Origin: Mesorhizobium sp. GbtcB19
Lineage (GTDB): Bacteria > Pseudomonadota > Alphaproteobacteria > Rhizobiales > Rhizobiaceae
Length of the DNA: 64,000 nt
NCBI RefSeq assembly: GCF_019091085.1
Contig: NZ_JAGXJY010000001.1
Location: 682,001 to 746,000, forward strand
Reading direction: 5' to 3'
The translations under genes and the position numbers were made by a program. Positions 63,515 through 64,000 of the stretch are shown piece by piece. The first letter of the stretch is position 1; each line of letters begins with the position of its first letter. The notes beneath the pieces were generated by a model. That model searched no databases. It was not told the origin of the DNA and saw only the letters and a list, made by a program, of their open reading frames with translations.

Positions 63515-64000
63515 TCCAGCCGGTTGCGCACTCGAAACAGCGCGAAGGCGCCGAGGCTGACCGCGATCAACAGGATAACGCCCTGGAACAGCGGCTGCCA
63601 GAGCGGATCGAAGTCGAAGACGAACAAGAGGTCGCCGATGGTGCGGAAGGCGAGCGCGCCGAAGATGGCGCCGATGGCGCTGCCCTTGCCGCCGAACAGC
63701 GACACGCCGCCAAGCACGACGGCGGCGATCGAAAACAGCGTGTAGGCGTTGCCGCTCGCATAGGCCGCCTCGCCCGTATAGGTGAAGAAGGTCAGGAACA
63801 GGCCGCCGATGGCCGCCAGCAGGCCGGCAAGCGTGTAGGCCAGAAACTTGCCCCTGCGGATCGGCACGCCCGACATGTAAGCCGCCGTCTCCGATGAGCC
63901 CGCCGCATAAGCGGCGCGCCCGAATTCGGAGCGGCTGAACGGCACCCAGACGACGAGCACGACGACGAGCAGCGCCACCAGGCTCGCCGGCACCACGCCG
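63502..64000 (-). CDS. Ribose-type sugar ABC permease, truncated by the window end
   Basis: The C-terminal ~165 residues of a second BPD_transp_2 permease, with AAVVLGGVSLFGGKGSAIGAIFGALAF near its end. The N-terminal half lies beyond base 64000, so the internal GTG at 63996 is not the true start. It is encoded upstream of, and overlaps, the other permease; an ATPase and a binding protein are expected further on. Confidence 0.88.
   Translation of the reverse strand, partial: GVVPASLVALLVVVLVVWVPFSRSEFGRAAYAAGSSETAAYMSGVPIRRGKFLAYTLAGLLAAIGGLFLTFFTYTGEAAYASGNAYTLFSIAAVVLGGVSLFGGKGSAIGAIFGALAFRTIGDLLFVFDFDPLWQPLFQGVILLIAVSLGAFALFRVRNRLEWFL

Noticed and set aside
1..64000. CRISPR arrays, tRNA or rRNA genes, integrase or prophage signs
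   Set aside because: No regular spaced repeats, cloverleaf, rRNA segment or integrase/transposase coding region was seen. The direct repeats found are the operators and palindromic elements listed.

Overview
The window is high-GC alphaproteobacterial DNA and looks like a Rhizobiales chromosome, most likely Mesorhizobium or a close relative. The evidence is codon usage, a Rhizobium-type 103-bp intergenic mosaic element present twice, many short GC-rich palindromic repeats, and a gene mix of reductive pyrimidine catabolism, many ABC importers, TamA/TamB and an MttB-like methyltransferase next to a dimethylglycine-dehydrogenase-like flavoprotein. I see no rRNA, tRNA, CRISPR array, phage module or classical insertion sequence.

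Layout. 0-3.7 kb: the 3' part of a thiamine-diphosphate enzyme, a secreted CHRD protein, and a PLP-dependent Cys/Met-type lyase divergent from an Lrp/AsnC regulator. 3.8-8.1 kb: an ABC importer operon (ATPase, two permeases, NMT1/THI5-like binding protein) interrupted by a DUF559 nuclease-like gene whose ends are built from a 55-bp inverted palindromic repeat. 8.2-22.5 kb: the reductive pyrimidine pathway. PreT/PreA reduce uracil or thymine, HydA opens the ring, the amidase releases beta-alanine, and an omega-aminotransferase removes its amino group. Two RutR-like TetR regulators sit among these genes. Sites resembling the E. coli RutR box lie in front of three of the transcription units. A block of unrelated genes (XRE regulator plus two SDR enzymes, DUF3592, AhpD-like plus Rrf2), bordered on both sides by palindromic repeats, separates preTA from the rest.

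22.5-30.3 kb: ChaC-like cyclotransferase, VOC protein, DoxX protein, DMGDH-like flavoprotein, MttB-like methyltransferase and a lipoprotein transglycosylase. 30.3-36.7 kb: a complete peptide/opine-type ABC importer whose two ATPases are fused into one chain. 36.9-53.8 kb: envelope genes, with tamA-tamB divergent from an alpha-2-macroglobulin (with a PAN/apple domain) plus pbpC, then a D-Ala-D-Ala dipeptidase-like protein. 54.0-60.5 kb: a sulfate importer (sbp-cysT-cysW-cysA), a second sulfate-type binding protein, a vapBC toxin-antitoxin pair wedged between them, and a Cys-rich Rrf2 regulator. 60.7-64.0 kb: an acyltransferase-like protein, gluconokinase and two sugar ABC permeases; the last gene runs off the window.

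The most unusual signal is the palindromic repeat family. Four loci carry two copies facing each other; one pair encloses the DUF559 gene and the other three enclose only about 60-100 bp. This resembles a nuclease gene with its own terminal repeats plus short derivatives. Separately, two copies of the 103-bp mosaic element each supply the stop codon of the gene they abut. Start codons were re-chosen by ribosome-binding sites and family N-termini where noted; all functions are inferred from sequence reading without database searches.
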